This document shows, one piece after another, positions 35,071-44,118 of a stretch of DNA of 64,000 nucleotides. The DNA comes from Arthrobacter sp. H16F315 (lineage in GTDB: Bacteria; Actinomycetota; Actinomycetes; Actinomycetales; Micrococcaceae). The stretch spans positions 1,364,001 to 1,428,000 of the forward strand of contig NZ_JAMXSS010000002.1 in the NCBI RefSeq assembly GCF_024124825.1. The letters are read 5' to 3'. A model generated the notes under the pieces. It ran no database searches and was not told the origin of the DNA. It saw nothing but the letters and a program-made list of their open reading frames with translations. The translations under genes were made by a program, and so were the position numbers. Position 1 is the first letter of the stretch; every line of letters begins with the position of its first letter.

Positions 35071-36018
35071 TCAGGGCTGCGCAGTAAGCGTCAGCAGCAC
35101 GGCTTCAGGCTTGCAGGCGATCCGGACCGGGGCAAAGCGCGAGGTGCCGATACCGCCGGAGACGTTTACCGGCGTCGTGCGTCCCTTGCTGTTCCAGTCA
35201 TGCAGGCCCTTGGCGCGCCAGGTCGGGAGGTCGCAGTTAACGACGAGGGCACCGAACCCGGGCAGGCAGATCTGGCCGCCATGGGTATGCCCGGCCAGCA
35301 GGAGATCGGCGCCGTCCTCGGTGAAGTGGTCCAGGACGCGCTGGTACGGGGCGTGGATGACCGCGACCCGGAGGTGCGGTTTGGCATCCTGGCCCCTAGT
35401 GCCGCGGGGCCAGCCGGCGTACCGTTCAAGGCCCAGGTGCGGATCGTCGACGCCGGAGAAGTCAAGACGCAGGCCCTTGACCACCAGGGACTGGCAGCGG
35501 TTGGTCAAGTCCAGCCAGCCGCCCATCCCAAAACCCGAACGCAGCCGTGGCCAATCCAGTTTGGTCGGACCCTTGGGGCTCGAGGAGGGTCCCAGGAAAT
35601 ACGACGCCGGGTTCTTCAGCCGCGGGGCGAAGTAATCATTGGACCCCGGGACGAAGACTCCGGGAAACTTCAGCAGCGGACGCAGCGAGTCCAAAAGCGG
35701 GTCCACCGCGTTGACGTGGCTGAGGTTGTCGCCGGTGTTCACCACCAGGTCCGGTTCCAGGCCGGCCAGCGAGGACAGCCACGCTGCCTTGCGGCGCTGT
35801 CCGGGGACAAAGTGGATATCGCTCAGGTGCAGCACGCGGATGGGACCGTACCCGGCCGGGAGGATCGGCAGGGTCTCTTCGCGCACAACAAACTGGTTCT
35901 TTTCCCAGAGCCCGTACCCGGCGGCGACGGCGCCGGTGGCGGCTCCGGTCGCGGCGGACACGGCCAGGCCGCGTCCGATGCGTCGGGCGCGGCCGGCCAA
36001 CTGGTTTTGGGCCGTCAC
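35071..36018 (-). CDS. Calcineurin-like metallophosphoesterase, YkuE type
   Basis: A 315-residue metallophosphatase. A short hydrophobic N-terminal segment (LAVSAATGAATGAVAAGYGL, residues 19-38) suggests membrane anchoring. All dinuclear-site motifs are present: HLSDIHF (DxH), NTGDN (GDx), GSNDY (GNH variant with Asp), AVIHAPYQ and AGHTHGGQ. This motif set fits the YkuE-like group, some of which act on UDP-linked or lipid-linked envelope substrates. It overlaps the PBP gene by 4 bp (ATGA), so co-expression with cell-wall synthesis is likely. Confidence 0.87.
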   Translation of the reverse strand: MTAQNQLAGRARRIGRGLAVSAATGAATGAVAAGYGLWEKNQFVVREETLPILPAGYGPIRVLHLSDIHFVPGQRRKAAWLSSLAGLEPDLVVNTGDNLSHVNAVDPLLDSLRPLLKFPGVFVPGSNDYFAPRLKNPASYFLGPSSSPKGPTKLDWPRLRSGFGMGGWLDLTNRCQSLVVKGLRLDFSGVDDPHLGLERYAGWPRGTRGQDAKPHLRVAVIHAPYQRVLDHFTEDGADLLLAGHTHGGQICLPGFGALVVNCDLPTWRAKGLHDWNSKGRTTPVNVSGGIGTSRFAPVRIACKPEAVLLTLTAQP

Positions 36019-38342
36019 GGCTTGGGCGCGGCAGCGTTGCCCGGCTGCTCCGCGGGCGCCGACGGGGCGGGGGCCGCGGCCGGTGTGGACGGAGCCGGGG
36101 CCGCGGCCGGTGTGGACGGAGCCGGGGCAGGAGCGGGGGCAGACGGTGCCGGCGTCGACTGTGTGCTCGGCCGGGGCGCCGGCGCCGGGCCGTTCACCAT
36201 GTTAGACGGCGGCGCCGTGAACGGGTTGGTGCCGTAGGCCGGGGCCACCTGGGTCATGTAGTTCGAGAACTGCGGACCCGCAATCATATAGCCATCGATT
36301 GCCTGGTAAAACTTGCCGTTGAACGTGAGGTTGCGCCCCGGCCGGTCCTGGCTGCCGAGTGCGTCGCCGAACCACGATGCCGTCGCCAGGCCGGAGGTGT
36401 AGCCGACCACCCAGGTGGAGTTGTTGGGGTCGTTGGTGCCGGTCTTGGCCGCGATCGGGAAGCTGGTCCGGGTGGAGATCCGGGGCTGGATCAGCGAGCC
36501 GGAGCCACGGTTGAGGACTTCCTGCAGCGCGTAGCTCACGCCGCGGGCAACTTCCGGTTTGATCGCGTCGCGGCAGCTGGGGGCCTGTGCCGGCATGGCT
36601 GCACCGGTCGCGTCAGTTACCGACTCAATGGCGATCGGCTCGCAGTACTTGCCGTCGTTGGCGAAGGTCGCGAACGCGCTGGCCATGGTCAGCGGCGAGG
36701 TCTGGGTGGCGCCGATCAGGTTGGACAGGCGCGTCATGGGCACCGGCTCGTTGGTCTGGCCGGCGTGGATGCCGACGGCGTCGACGATCTTTTGGATGCC
36801 GCAGAGGTCTACCTGTGCCGCGGTGGCGAAGGTCATCGTGTTGATGGAGTTCGCCAGGCCGTCAACGACGGTCATGTTCTTGTAGTAGCCCTCTTCGGCG
36901 TTCTGCAGGTCATCGGCCGCGCCGAGTCCCTTTTCCGCCGTGTTGTAGGCCCCGTCCACCGGTGTGGGGCAGGTGTTCCGCCACCTGTAGTTCAACGGGT
37001 ACTTGCGCACGGCGCCGTTGAGGACGGTGTTCATGGACCGGCCCTCGTCAAGCCATTCGGCGAAGGTGAAAGGCTTCATCGTCGAACCGGGCTGGAAGCC
37101 GCCCAGTCCGCCGAGGTCGTTGCCCTTGGCGTCCTTCATGTCAACGTTGAAATTGATGACGTTGTTGAATTTGCCTTCGGCCTCCAGGAACTGGGTGTTC
37201 TGGGCCATCGAGATGATCTTTCCGGAACCGGGCTGCACGGAGACCAGGGAGGCGCCCCATTTATCCGGGTTCGCCCCTGCGGAGCCTTCAACCTGGGCCT
37301 GGGCCACGGCCTGGGCGTTCGGGTCCAGCGTCGTTTTGATGGTCAGGCCGCCGCGGAAGACCTTCCGGACCCGGGCATCGGCGTCGGCGCCATAGGCCGG
37401 GTTGTTGAGCAGCAAGTGCAGCACGTAGTCGCAGAAATAGGGGGCGGTCGCCGAATAGGCACAGCCCTGGCGCGCCGGCGTAACCTTAGTTTCCACCGGA
37501 GTGGCGACGGCGCTGTCGTAGTCCGCCTGCTGGATCTTGCCCTGCGTGAGCATCGCCTTGAGCACCAGGTCGCGGCGGACCTTGGCGTTCTCGGGGTTGG
37601 TAATCGGATCGTAGAACGACGGACTGTTAACCAAGCCAGCCAGCAACGCGGCCTGCGGGAGGCTGAGGTCCTTGGCGGTGGTGCTGAAGAAGAACTTCGA
37701 AGCGGCTTCAATTCCGTACGCATCCCGGTTGAAGAAGACGATGTTGAGGTAGCCCTCGAGGATCTGTTCCTTGGTGAGCTTTTTCTCCAGGGCGATGGCG
37801 AGCTTCATTTCCCGCAGTTTGTCACCGACGCCCTTGTTCACGCCGTTGAGGAGGACTTGGTCGCCCTTGCCCTCGGCCTCGAGGGAGGAGTTGATGACGT
37901 TGTTGACGTACTGCTGCGTGATGGTCGACGCGCCCTGCTTGTTGCCGCGCGCGGTGCTGACGAGGGCGCGCATGATGCCGGTGGTGTCCACACCGCCGTG
38001 CTCATAGAAACGGCTGTCCTCGATGGCGATGACCGCGTCCTTGACGAACGGCGACATCTGGTCGAGCGAAACTTTGGTGCGGTTTTCCGCGAAGAGGCTT
38101 GCGATCACACTGCCGTCGGAGGCCAGGATCGTCGTCGACTGGCTGGGCGGGTCCACCTGCAGTTCGGCAGGCAGAGTCTCGAAGAACTTGATCGATCCGC
38201 TGGCCGAACTGCCGGTAACGGCGGCCGCGGGGACCAGCAGTCCCGCCACCAGGACACCGCAAACGGCGCTCACGCCCAGGAAAAGAAGGATCTTTCCGAG
38301 GGTGGTGGCCGTGTCAAATAGAGGGTTCTTACCAGTCGCCAT
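36015..38342 (-). CDS. Class A penicillin-binding protein (bifunctional transglycosylase/transpeptidase)
   Basis: Peptidoglycan synthase (775 aa). One membrane anchor at about residues 17-42 is followed by the GT51 glycosyltransferase domain with EDSRFYEHGGVD and GASTITQQYVNN, then the transpeptidase with the Ser nucleophile in STMKPF (SxxK), SINT (SxN) and KTGTND (KTG). The C-terminal 60 residues are a Pro/Ala linker containing two 27-bp tandem repeats encoding STPAAAPAP. ATG 38342 is favoured over GTG 38351. The gene leads an operon with the metallophosphoesterase. Confidence 0.93.
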   Translation of the reverse strand: MATGKNPLFDTATTLGKILLFLGVSAVCGVLVAGLLVPAAAVTGSSASGSIKFFETLPAELQVDPPSQSTTILASDGSVIASLFAENRTKVSLDQMSPFVKDAVIAIEDSRFYEHGGVDTTGIMRALVSTARGNKQGASTITQQYVNNVINSSLEAEGKGDQVLLNGVNKGVGDKLREMKLAIALEKKLTKEQILEGYLNIVFFNRDAYGIEAASKFFFSTTAKDLSLPQAALLAGLVNSPSFYDPITNPENAKVRRDLVLKAMLTQGKIQQADYDSAVATPVETKVTPARQGCAYSATAPYFCDYVLHLLLNNPAYGADADARVRKVFRGGLTIKTTLDPNAQAVAQAQVEGSAGANPDKWGASLVSVQPGSGKIISMAQNTQFLEAEGKFNNVINFNVDMKDAKGNDLGGLGGFQPGSTMKPFTFAEWLDEGRSMNTVLNGAVRKYPLNYRWRNTCPTPVDGAYNTAEKGLGAADDLQNAEEGYYKNMTVVDGLANSINTMTFATAAQVDLCGIQKIVDAVGIHAGQTNEPVPMTRLSNLIGATQTSPLTMASAFATFANDGKYCEPIAIESVTDATGAAMPAQAPSCRDAIKPEVARGVSYALQEVLNRGSGSLIQPRISTRTSFPIAAKTGTNDPNNSTWVVGYTSGLATASWFGDALGSQDRPGRNLTFNGKFYQAIDGYMIAGPQFSNYMTQVAPAYGTNPFTAPPSNMVNGPAPAPRPSTQSTPAPSAPAPAPAPSTPAAAPAPSTPAAAPAPSAPAEQPGNAAAPKP

Positions 38343-38379
38343 GTTTTCCACTTTACCGGCAAGGACTAGGCTTTAGCTC

Positions 38380-38535
38380 ATGACCAAATGGGAGTACGCC
38401 ACGATTCCGCTCATTATCCACGCCACGAAGCAGATTCTGGACCAGTGGGGTGACGACGGCTGGGAACTTGTCCAGGTAGTCCCGGGCCCCGAGGGCAACG
38501 GCCTGGTTGCGTACCTGAAGCGGGAGAAGCAGTAG
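38380..38535 (+). CDS. DUF4177 small protein
   Basis: A 51-residue protein, MTKWEYATIPL to YLKREKQ. The pattern KWEYATIPL followed by DQWGDDGWELVQVV is the DUF4177 signature found in many actinobacteria beside RidA. Function unknown. It ends 2 bp before the RidA gene, indicating translational coupling. The upstream gap to the divergent PBP gene is only 37 bp, so any promoter overlaps that gene's start. Confidence 0.82.
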   Translation: MTKWEYATIPLIIHATKQILDQWGDDGWELVQVVPGPEGNGLVAYLKREKQ

Positions 38536-38537
38536 CC

Positions 38538-39107
38538 ATGAGCACCACACCATCCGCCGCTCCGGGCGCCCCGGCGGTCTCCGGAACCCAGGCCCACAGC
38601 ACCGCCGTCACGGGCGCGCCGTCCGCCGTCGAGCAGCGCCTTGCCGAGCTCGGACTGACCCTGCCTGACGTGGCCGCCCCGGTGGCGGCCTACGTTCCCG
38701 CGGTGATCTCGGGCAACCACGTCTACACCTCCGGCCAGTTGCCGTTTATCGGCGGCAAACTGGAGGAGACCGGCAAGGTGTCCTCCGGTGCCGAAGGCGC
38801 CTCGGACGAGGCCACGGTTTCCCCGGAAGCTGCCAAGCAGTATGCCGCCGTGTGTGCAGTCAACGCACTCGCCGCCGTCAAAAGCGTCATCGGCGACCTT
38901 GACCGCATCACCCGGATTGTCAAAGTTGTCGGATTCGTAGCCTCTGACCCGTCCTTCACGGGCCAGCCCGGCGTTATCAACGGCGCATCCGAACTCCTCA
39001 GCAAGGTCCTCGGCGACGCCGGCCAGCATGCAAGGTCCGCCGTCGGCGTTGCCGTCCTCCCGCTCGACTCGCCGGTAGAAGTCGAACTGATCGCTGAATT
39101 CGCGTAG
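38538..39107 (+). CDS. RidA-family protein
   Basis: A 189-residue YjgF/YER057c/UK114-type protein with a Pro/Ala-rich extension of about 30 residues before the conserved domain. The core includes VISGNHVYTSGQLPFIGGKL, VCAVNALAAVKSVIGDLDRI and GVAVLPLDSPVEVELIAEFA. The usual active-site Arg in the CxxRxxV/GVxxLP region is not evident, so classical enamine/imine deaminase activity is uncertain. It is coupled to the DUF4177 gene and followed by the NUDIX gene. Confidence 0.85.
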   Translation: MSTTPSAAPGAPAVSGTQAHSTAVTGAPSAVEQRLAELGLTLPDVAAPVAAYVPAVISGNHVYTSGQLPFIGGKLEETGKVSSGAEGASDEATVSPEAAKQYAAVCAVNALAAVKSVIGDLDRITRIVKVVGFVASDPSFTGQPGVINGASELLSKVLGDAGQHARSAVGVAVLPLDSPVEVELIAEFA

Positions 39108-39119
39108 AGGTCAGTTCCC

Positions 39120-40029
39120 TTGCCTCAGTTAGCCCGACGCCTCTTTGCCCTTCCCCCGATCTTGAGGGGGCCGCCCGCAGCTGGATTGAACACGGCGAGC
39201 GGACCCCCGTGCGCCGCGCTTTGCGTCCTCGGTGGTGCTGCTGCGTGATTCGCCCACCGGGCTGGAGACCTGGCTGGGATACCGTCCCGGCTCGTCGCCG
39301 TTGGGTGTCCTCGCTTTCCCGGGCGGTTCGTTGGAGGCCTCCGACCACGACGCCGTCGGCTGGCTTGGCCCCTCACCGCAGTATTGGGCGGACTTTATGG
39401 GGACAGCCGACGTCGGACTGGCGCGCCGCCACGTGGTGGGCGCCATCCGCGAACTGTTCGAGGAAACCGGCATCCTGCTGGCCGGGACTGACCTCTCCAC
39501 CACGGTGGAGGCGACGTCCACGGCAGAATGGATGCGGGCGCGCGTGGCGGTGGCGGAGCAGGAGAAGTCCTTCACCGAGGTGCTCGCCAAGCGGGGGCTC
39601 TCCGTGCGGACGGACCTGTTGAGGCCGCTGGTGAACTGGCTGAGTCCGGACTTCGCCCACCGCCGGTTCAACACCCGCTACTTTGCGGCCACTGTGCCGG
39701 TGAACCAGCAGCCGTCGTTGCTGGCGAGCAAGGGTGTCTGGGGCCGGTGGGTCTGCGTCCGGAAGGTCGTTGACGGACGGAACACCCCGGCACTCGGCGA
39801 TGAGGTTGGGCAGGAGAACACAGTGGGGCGGACGCTCGGCCAGCTTCTGGTGCCCGGCTCGGAGATCATGCTGGAGAAGATGGCTGCCGCGAACGGCTGC
39901 ATCGCGTACCTGAGCTACAAACGCAAGGCCCACGTCTACCAGCCGAAACTGATCGATGAAGACGGCCGGCTTATGCTCGAGGTCGAGGCGGCCAAAACCG
40001 TCGTCGGCGAACCGCAACGCGAACGCTGA
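39120..40029 (+). pseudogene. NUDIX hydrolase, two frame breaks near the 5' end
   Basis: The main open part (from about 39222) has a NUDIX fold: VLAFPGGSLEASD, and the divergent box AIRELFEETGILLAG (RExxEExG). The N-terminus lies upstream in two other frames: LPQLARRLFALPP from TTG 39120, then DLEGAARSWIEHGERTPVR, which together read as one family-like N-terminus if one base is restored in the C-run 39153-39157 and one at 39211-39219. Restored length is 303 aa. The substrate is unknown (large acyl-CoA or nucleoside diphosphate-type NUDIX). If the breaks are errors, the gene is intact and coupled to ridA. Confidence 0.7.
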
Positions 40030-40062
40030 CGCACCGCCCCACGTCAACCCGGTGCTGCCGCT

Positions 40063-40298
40063 GGACATGCGCTGCGGACACACGGCCGGGCCACTGGACA
40101 TGTCCTGCGTTACGGAACCAGGTTTGAGCATGCGCTGCGGACACACGGCCGGGCCACTGGACATGTCCTGCGGCGCCAAGCTGTTTCCATGGACATGTCC
40201 TGCGTTAGCTCGGACCGTTGGACATGATGGTGTTGTGTGCAGTCTTGGCCGCCAGTGATGGGCATGTCCCGCGGGTGCGGCCGGGTATGGGCATGTCC
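40063..40298. repeat. Intergenic GGACATGTCC palindrome array C
   Basis: Perfect GGACATGTCC at 40096, 40159 and 40191, and GGGCATGTCC at 40260 and 40289, with degenerate copies at 40063 and 40220. A 44-bp direct repeat starting CATGCGCTGCGGACACACGG (40066-40109 and 40129-40172) contains two of them. The array fills the convergent gap between the NUDIX and crp genes; no gene is present from 40030 to 40382. Confidence 0.88.
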
Positions 40299-40328
40299 CG
40301 CCGCGCAGATGGCCGTGCCCCTTAACCG

Positions 40329-40365
40329 CCGAAGGCCGGCTCCGTTGTTACGGGCCGGCCTTCGG
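40329..40365 (-). terminator. Terminator of the crp-type gene
   Basis: A perfect 12-bp stem CCGAAGGCCGGC (40329-40340) pairs with 40354-40365 across a 13-nt loop, 18 bp beyond the stop codon of the regulator. There is no long T-run, typical for high-GC actinobacteria. Confidence 0.75.
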
Positions 40366-40382
40366 TGTGTTGCCAAACAGGC

Positions 40383-41060
40383 TTAGCGGGAACGCTGGCG
40401 GAGGCGCTGCATGTCGAGGATCACAACGGCGCGGGCTTCCAGCCGCAGCCAGCCGCGCTGGACGAATTCCGCGAGGGCCTTGTTGACCGTTTCGCGGGAG
40501 GCGCCGACCAGTTGCGCGAGCTCTTCCTGGGTGAGTTCGTGGGCCACCAGGACGCCGTCGGTCGCGGGGCGGCCAAAGCGGTCAGCGAGGTCCAGCAGCG
40601 CCTTGGCGACGCGGCCCGGAACGTCAGAGAAGACCAGGTCGGAGAGCGAATCGTTGGTGCGGCGCAGGCGTCGGGCCAGGGCCTGCAGCAGCTGGGCCGA
40701 AACCTCCGGGCGGGTGCGAAGGAGGGCGTTGAGGCTCTCGTTTTTCAGCCCTGCCAGCCGCGTTTCCGAGACGGCCGTGGCTGTGGCGGTACGCGGGCTC
40801 GGATCGAACAGTGCCATTTCGCCGAAGAGCTCGCCCGGGCCGAGGATGGCGAGCAGTGACTCCCGGCCGTCCGGGGACGTGCGTCCGAGCTTAACCTTGC
40901 CGGAGACGATGAAGTAGAGCTGGTCGCCCTGGTCGCCTTCCCGGAATACCGAAGCTCCGCGTGAGAGGTCCACCTCGGTGAGTTCGTCCGTCAGCAGACG
41001 GAACGCCTCGTCGTCGAGCGTGGCGAAAAGGGGGGCGCGGCGCAATACCTCGATATCCAT
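40383..41060 (-). CDS. Crp/Fnr-family regulator (GlxR-like)
   Basis: Global cAMP-type regulator (225 aa). The cyclic-nucleotide-binding jelly roll spans about 10-130, with the phosphate-binding cassette FGEMALFDPSPRTATATA (PRTA matches cAMP binders). The dimerisation helix follows, then a winged HTH at about 170-215 (LTQEELAQLVGASRETVNKALAEF). Actinobacterial GlxR/Crp proteins control central carbon, acetate and respiratory genes. It is divergent from the MarP gene across a 204-bp gap with a large inverted repeat. Confidence 0.92.
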   Translation of the reverse strand: MDIEVLRRAPLFATLDDEAFRLLTDELTEVDLSRGASVFREGDQGDQLYFIVSGKVKLGRTSPDGRESLLAILGPGELFGEMALFDPSPRTATATAVSETRLAGLKNESLNALLRTRPEVSAQLLQALARRLRRTNDSLSDLVFSDVPGRVAKALLDLADRFGRPATDGVLVAHELTQEELAQLVGASRETVNKALAEFVQRGWLRLEARAVVILDMQRLRQRSR

Positions 41061-41113
41061 AAAATCTCCTGACTAGGTGTGTCGGCTGGGGCGCTTCCGC
41101 TATTCTTTCAGAA

Positions 41114-41156
41114 TTTTGGCGCGTCTGTGACGTAGTTGGCACTGAGACGCGCCAAA
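41114..41156. promoter_or_regulatory. Long inverted repeat between crp and marP
   Basis: TTTGGCGCGTCT (41115-41126) and its exact complement AGACGCGCCAAA (41145-41156) flank 18 bp that include TGTGACGTAGTTGGCA, which has one perfect half of the Crp/GlxR site TGTGA-N6-TCACA. The element sits 54 bp upstream of the crp start and about 110 bp upstream of marP, so it may be an autoregulatory or shared operator. Confidence 0.5.
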
Positions 41157-41264
41157 TATCCGGCCGGAGGAAACCCGGTGCCCGCCACAGGCCCCGGCTG
41201 GTGGTCGGAAAACTGTCAGCCCTCGCCGGTAGAATTGGGGCTTACCTGCCTGTAAGGAGCGTCG

Positions 41265-42448
41265 GTGTTCGGCTTGACCATCTTGGACCTCGTATTGATT
41301 CTGACGCTGCTGTCCTACCTGTTCCACGGCCTGCGCAGCGGTTCCTCGTCACTGTCGGCGGCATCGCCGGATTTGCTGCGGGCGCCGTGGCGGCGTTTGT
41401 GTCCGTCCCGATCGTCAGCGGTCTGGTGGCAGACAGCGGCTGGCGACTCACGGCGATCATCGCCACCGCGGTGCTGCTGATGGTCCTGGGCCACGGGCTG
41501 GGCACCGCAATCGGCCGCCGGATCCGCAGCATCGTGCGGATCAGCCCGCTGCGCTCCGTCGACCGTTTGGCCGGCGGCGGCGTTAATGTGGTGGTCGCCG
41601 CCCTTGTGATGTCGATGCTGGCCTTCAGCATCGGTGCGCTCGGTGTTCCCTTTGTTTCCCAGCCGCTGGCCGAGTCCAAGGTGATCCGCTTCATCGACGG
41701 CGTGACCCCCGTGCCGGTAAAGACTTCGATGGCCCAGCTCCGCTCCGCTGTGATCGGCGAGGGCATTCCGACTCTTTTCGAGGGAATCGGCCAAGGCCAG
41801 CCGGTAGCTGTCCCGGATGCCAGCACCGATACTCCGGCCCTGAACAACGCGGCGGCCTCCGTGCTGAAGATCACGGGGACTGCCTACCAGTGCGGACAAA
41901 ACCAGACCGGAACCGGCTTTGTGGTCTCGCCCGGCCGGGTGGTGACGAATGCCCATGTGGTGGCCGGTGTACCGGAACCGGTCGTTGAGATCCCCGGCGG
42001 CGGAGCGTTGCCCGGCCGTGTGGTGTACTTCGACAGCCGGCACGACCTCGCCGTGGTGGCCGTGGACGGACTGCGGTCGGCCGCGCTGCCCCTCGGCGCT
42101 GAACTGCCCGCCGGCAGCCCGGCCGCGTTTGCCGGCTACCCCCACGGCGGTCCGTTCCAGTCCAAACCCGCCACCGTACAGGACATTACGACGGTGCTGG
42201 TCCCGGACATCTACGGCAACAACCCCGCACCCGAGGACGTCTACCGGCTCGCCGGGGATGTCCAGCCGGGCAACTCGGGCGGCCCTCTGCTGACCACCGA
42301 CGGCCGGGTCGCCGGGGTGATTTTTGCCAAGGCCACGGGGGATACTTCGCTCGGTTACGCCATCACAATGTCAGATCTGGGACCGGTTGCCGCCCAAGCT
42401 CCTGGTCTCGGCAGTGCCGTCTCGCCGGGCCAGTGCATCCAGAAATAG
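41265..42448 (+). pseudogene. MarP-type membrane serine protease, one frame break near the 5' end
   Basis: Periplasmic trypsin-like protease with an N-terminal CvpA-type membrane domain, related to M. tuberculosis MarP (acid resistance, peptidoglycan hydrolase processing). MFGLTILDLVLILTLLSYLFHGLRSG starts at 41265; the continuing FLVTVGGIAGFAAGA is in another frame and restoring one T at 41342-41343 joins them. The protease domain (about 205-390) has His in TNAHVV, Asp in SRHDLAVV, Ser in QPGNSGGPLL and a cysteine pair typical of MarP. Restored length is 394 aa. A downstream frame is open from 41201 but lacks the first membrane helix. A sequencing deletion is more likely than a defect. Confidence 0.82.
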
Positions 42449-42452
42449 CGCG

Positions 42453-43508
42453 CTAGAGCCAGTCGAGGCTTTGGCCGTGCGGTCCGGTGATCGCCACCGG
42501 TGCGCCATTGTGCAGCAGCAGGAACCGGCCGCGGAGCCGGGCCTCGTCCATCTCCGGGACCACGCTGGAACCATCCGCCTGGACGATGACGGTGTGGCCC
42601 TCGTTGGAGAGCCAGTGGCAGCCTCGTTCGGCGGTGAGCCGGGACATGGTGGCCCGGAACCGGTCGCGGGATTCCGCATCAAGGTAGGCCATCACCGCGC
42701 TGTGGAAGACCACAAGTGTGGCGTCCGACGGCGCCCGCGCCGCGAGGGCGATGAGCTGGTCGTTGAGGTCCCCGGAGACAAGGAGGGGCGGGGCGGAGCG
42801 CGCGATGGCGATCGCCCGGCGCAGGCGCTCACGGCGGAAGTCCTGCTCGGGCCAGATCAGCGCCTCCAGCCACGCGACGTCCTCGGGATTCCTGACGTCC
42901 AGGGGATTAAGGTCGATCCCCGCCCGCCACACGACTTGCGGCAGTTCCGCCGGAAGCGGCGCCGGCCCGGTGACGGTGCATCCCAGAACGGGGTAGCTGC
43001 CGGGCGTGGCGCCCGCCGGGGACAGCCGCACGACGCTGGCGCCGGCGTCGTACGCGTAACCGTAGCGGTCCGGATACAGTGCGAGCCCGGCTGAGGCGCC
43101 GACTTCGATTAGCGCGAGCGGGCGCCCGTTGCCGGACGCGGCGGCCTTCGCCAGGGAAGGGAGCAAAGTGGCGCAACGCCCGGCCTCATTGGTTTGGGTT
43201 GCGCGGCTGAGCACTGTCCGCGAAACGTCACCCCAGCGGGCGTCCAGGAATGCCCGGAATTCCGGGTAGGGGCTGATCCGGGCGCCGAGGAACCGGGCCG
43301 CGGCCAGCATCAGCAGCGGCTGGCGCTTGTTGTACGGCCACTGATCGATCCGCCGAATCAGCTCCGGGTCCGCCGCGATGCCCACGGACCATTCGGCGTA
43401 GCACTCGGAATTGCCGGGCGCGTCCACGGTGCCGAAGTGCCGGTACCACTCCCCGGTGGGGGACTCCGTAGGATCCGGTTCCCGGCCGGCGGTGCCGACG
43501 GCGGCCAT
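42453..43508 (-). CDS. DUF2332 family protein
   Basis: A 351-residue cytoplasmic protein with the DUF2332 pattern: YRHFGTVDAPGNSECYAEWSVGIA, then PYNKRQPLLMLAAARFLGARIS, ALIEVGASAGLALYPDRYGY and LVVFHSAVMAYL. The fold looks methyltransferase-like, but no cofactor motif is confirmed. Function is unknown. Its stop is 4 bp from that of the convergent MarP gene. aroQ ends 2 bp upstream of its start, so the two are probably co-transcribed. Confidence 0.82.
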   Translation of the reverse strand: MAAVGTAGREPDPTESPTGEWYRHFGTVDAPGNSECYAEWSVGIAADPELIRRIDQWPYNKRQPLLMLAAARFLGARISPYPEFRAFLDARWGDVSRTVLSRATQTNEAGRCATLLPSLAKAAASGNGRPLALIEVGASAGLALYPDRYGYAYDAGASVVRLSPAGATPGSYPVLGCTVTGPAPLPAELPQVVWRAGIDLNPLDVRNPEDVAWLEALIWPEQDFRRERLRRAIAIARSAPPLLVSGDLNDQLIALAARAPSDATLVVFHSAVMAYLDAESRDRFRATMSRLTAERGCHWLSNEGHTVIVQADGSSVVPEMDEARLRGRFLLLHNGAPVAITGPHGQSLDWL

Positions 43509-43510
43509 GC

Positions 43511-43984
43511 TCAGTTCCGGCCGGCCTGCAGCCCGGCGAGGTACTCGACGGCGAACCGGTAGCCCAATATCCCGGCGCCGGCGATCACGGCTGCGCTGAT
43601 GCCCGAGAGGTACGAGTGGTGCCGGAATTCCTCGCGTGCGTGGACGTTCGTGATGTGGACCTCGACGGCGGGCAGCTGCACGGCGGAGATGGCGTCCCGG
43701 ATCGCCACTGAGGTGTGGGTGTAGGCGCCGGCGTTGATGACGATGCCGACTGCCTTGCCCCGGGCGGCGTGGATGGCATCCACGAGTGCACCCTCATGGT
43801 TGGACTGGAAGCACTCGACGTCCAGGCCGTGCGCCGCGCCGGCGTCCTTGGCGAGCTGCTCGACGTCGGCCAGGGTTGCCGTGCCGTATTTCTCGGGCTC
43901 GCGGGTGCCGAGCAGGTTCAGGTTGGGCCCGTTAAGGACCAGGATGGTGCCGCGGCTGGCGCCGTCGGTGGTGGCTTCGCTCAT
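43511..43984 (-). CDS. aroQ: Type II 3-dehydroquinate dehydratase
   Basis: Shikimate-pathway enzyme (157 aa) converting 3-dehydroquinate to 3-dehydroshikimate. All type II motifs are visible: [18 protein letters not shown] with the catalytic Tyr, [26 protein letters not shown] and [18 protein letters not shown] with the catalytic His. ATG 43984 is used; GGCAGGC lies just upstream. The first nine residues are an extra tail relative to the usual 140-150 residue enzyme. Confidence 0.95.
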   Translation of the reverse strand: MSEATTDGASRGTILVLNGPNLNLLGTREPEKYGTATLADVEQLAKDAGAAHGLDVECFQSNHEGALVDAIHAARGKAVGIVINAGAYTHTSVAIRDAISAVQLPAVEVHITNVHAREEFRHHSYLSGISAAVIAGAGILGYRFAVEYLAGLQAGRN

Positions 43985-44066
43985 GCCTGCCAATCTATCG
44001 CGTTGTACCGTGCAGAACGCTGATGTTGCCCGCGAAGTACCCAAACGCGGACAGCCCGGCGGCGTC

Positions 44067-44118
44067 CCGGGTCAGTGGGGTGGCGGGTCGGCGGAGCGCC
44101 GGGTCAGTGGGGTGGCGG
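44067..44118. repeat. 20-bp direct repeat at the end of the SRPBCC gene
   Basis: CCGGGTCAGTGGGGTGGCGG occurs at 44067-44086 and 44099-44118. The second copy codes for the protein's C-terminal ATPLTRR, while the first contains its stop codon, so a short duplication created or extended the C-terminus. Confidence 0.8.

Noticed and set aside
36071..36124. Tandem 27-bp repeat in the PBP gene as a regulatory or mobile repeat
   Set aside because: It encodes part of the Pro/Ala C-terminal linker in frame and is typical low-complexity expansion in this protein class.
36765..38321. Open frame of about 518 codons antisense to the PBP gene
   Set aside because: No recognisable domains; the PBP on the minus strand is complete with all catalytic motifs.
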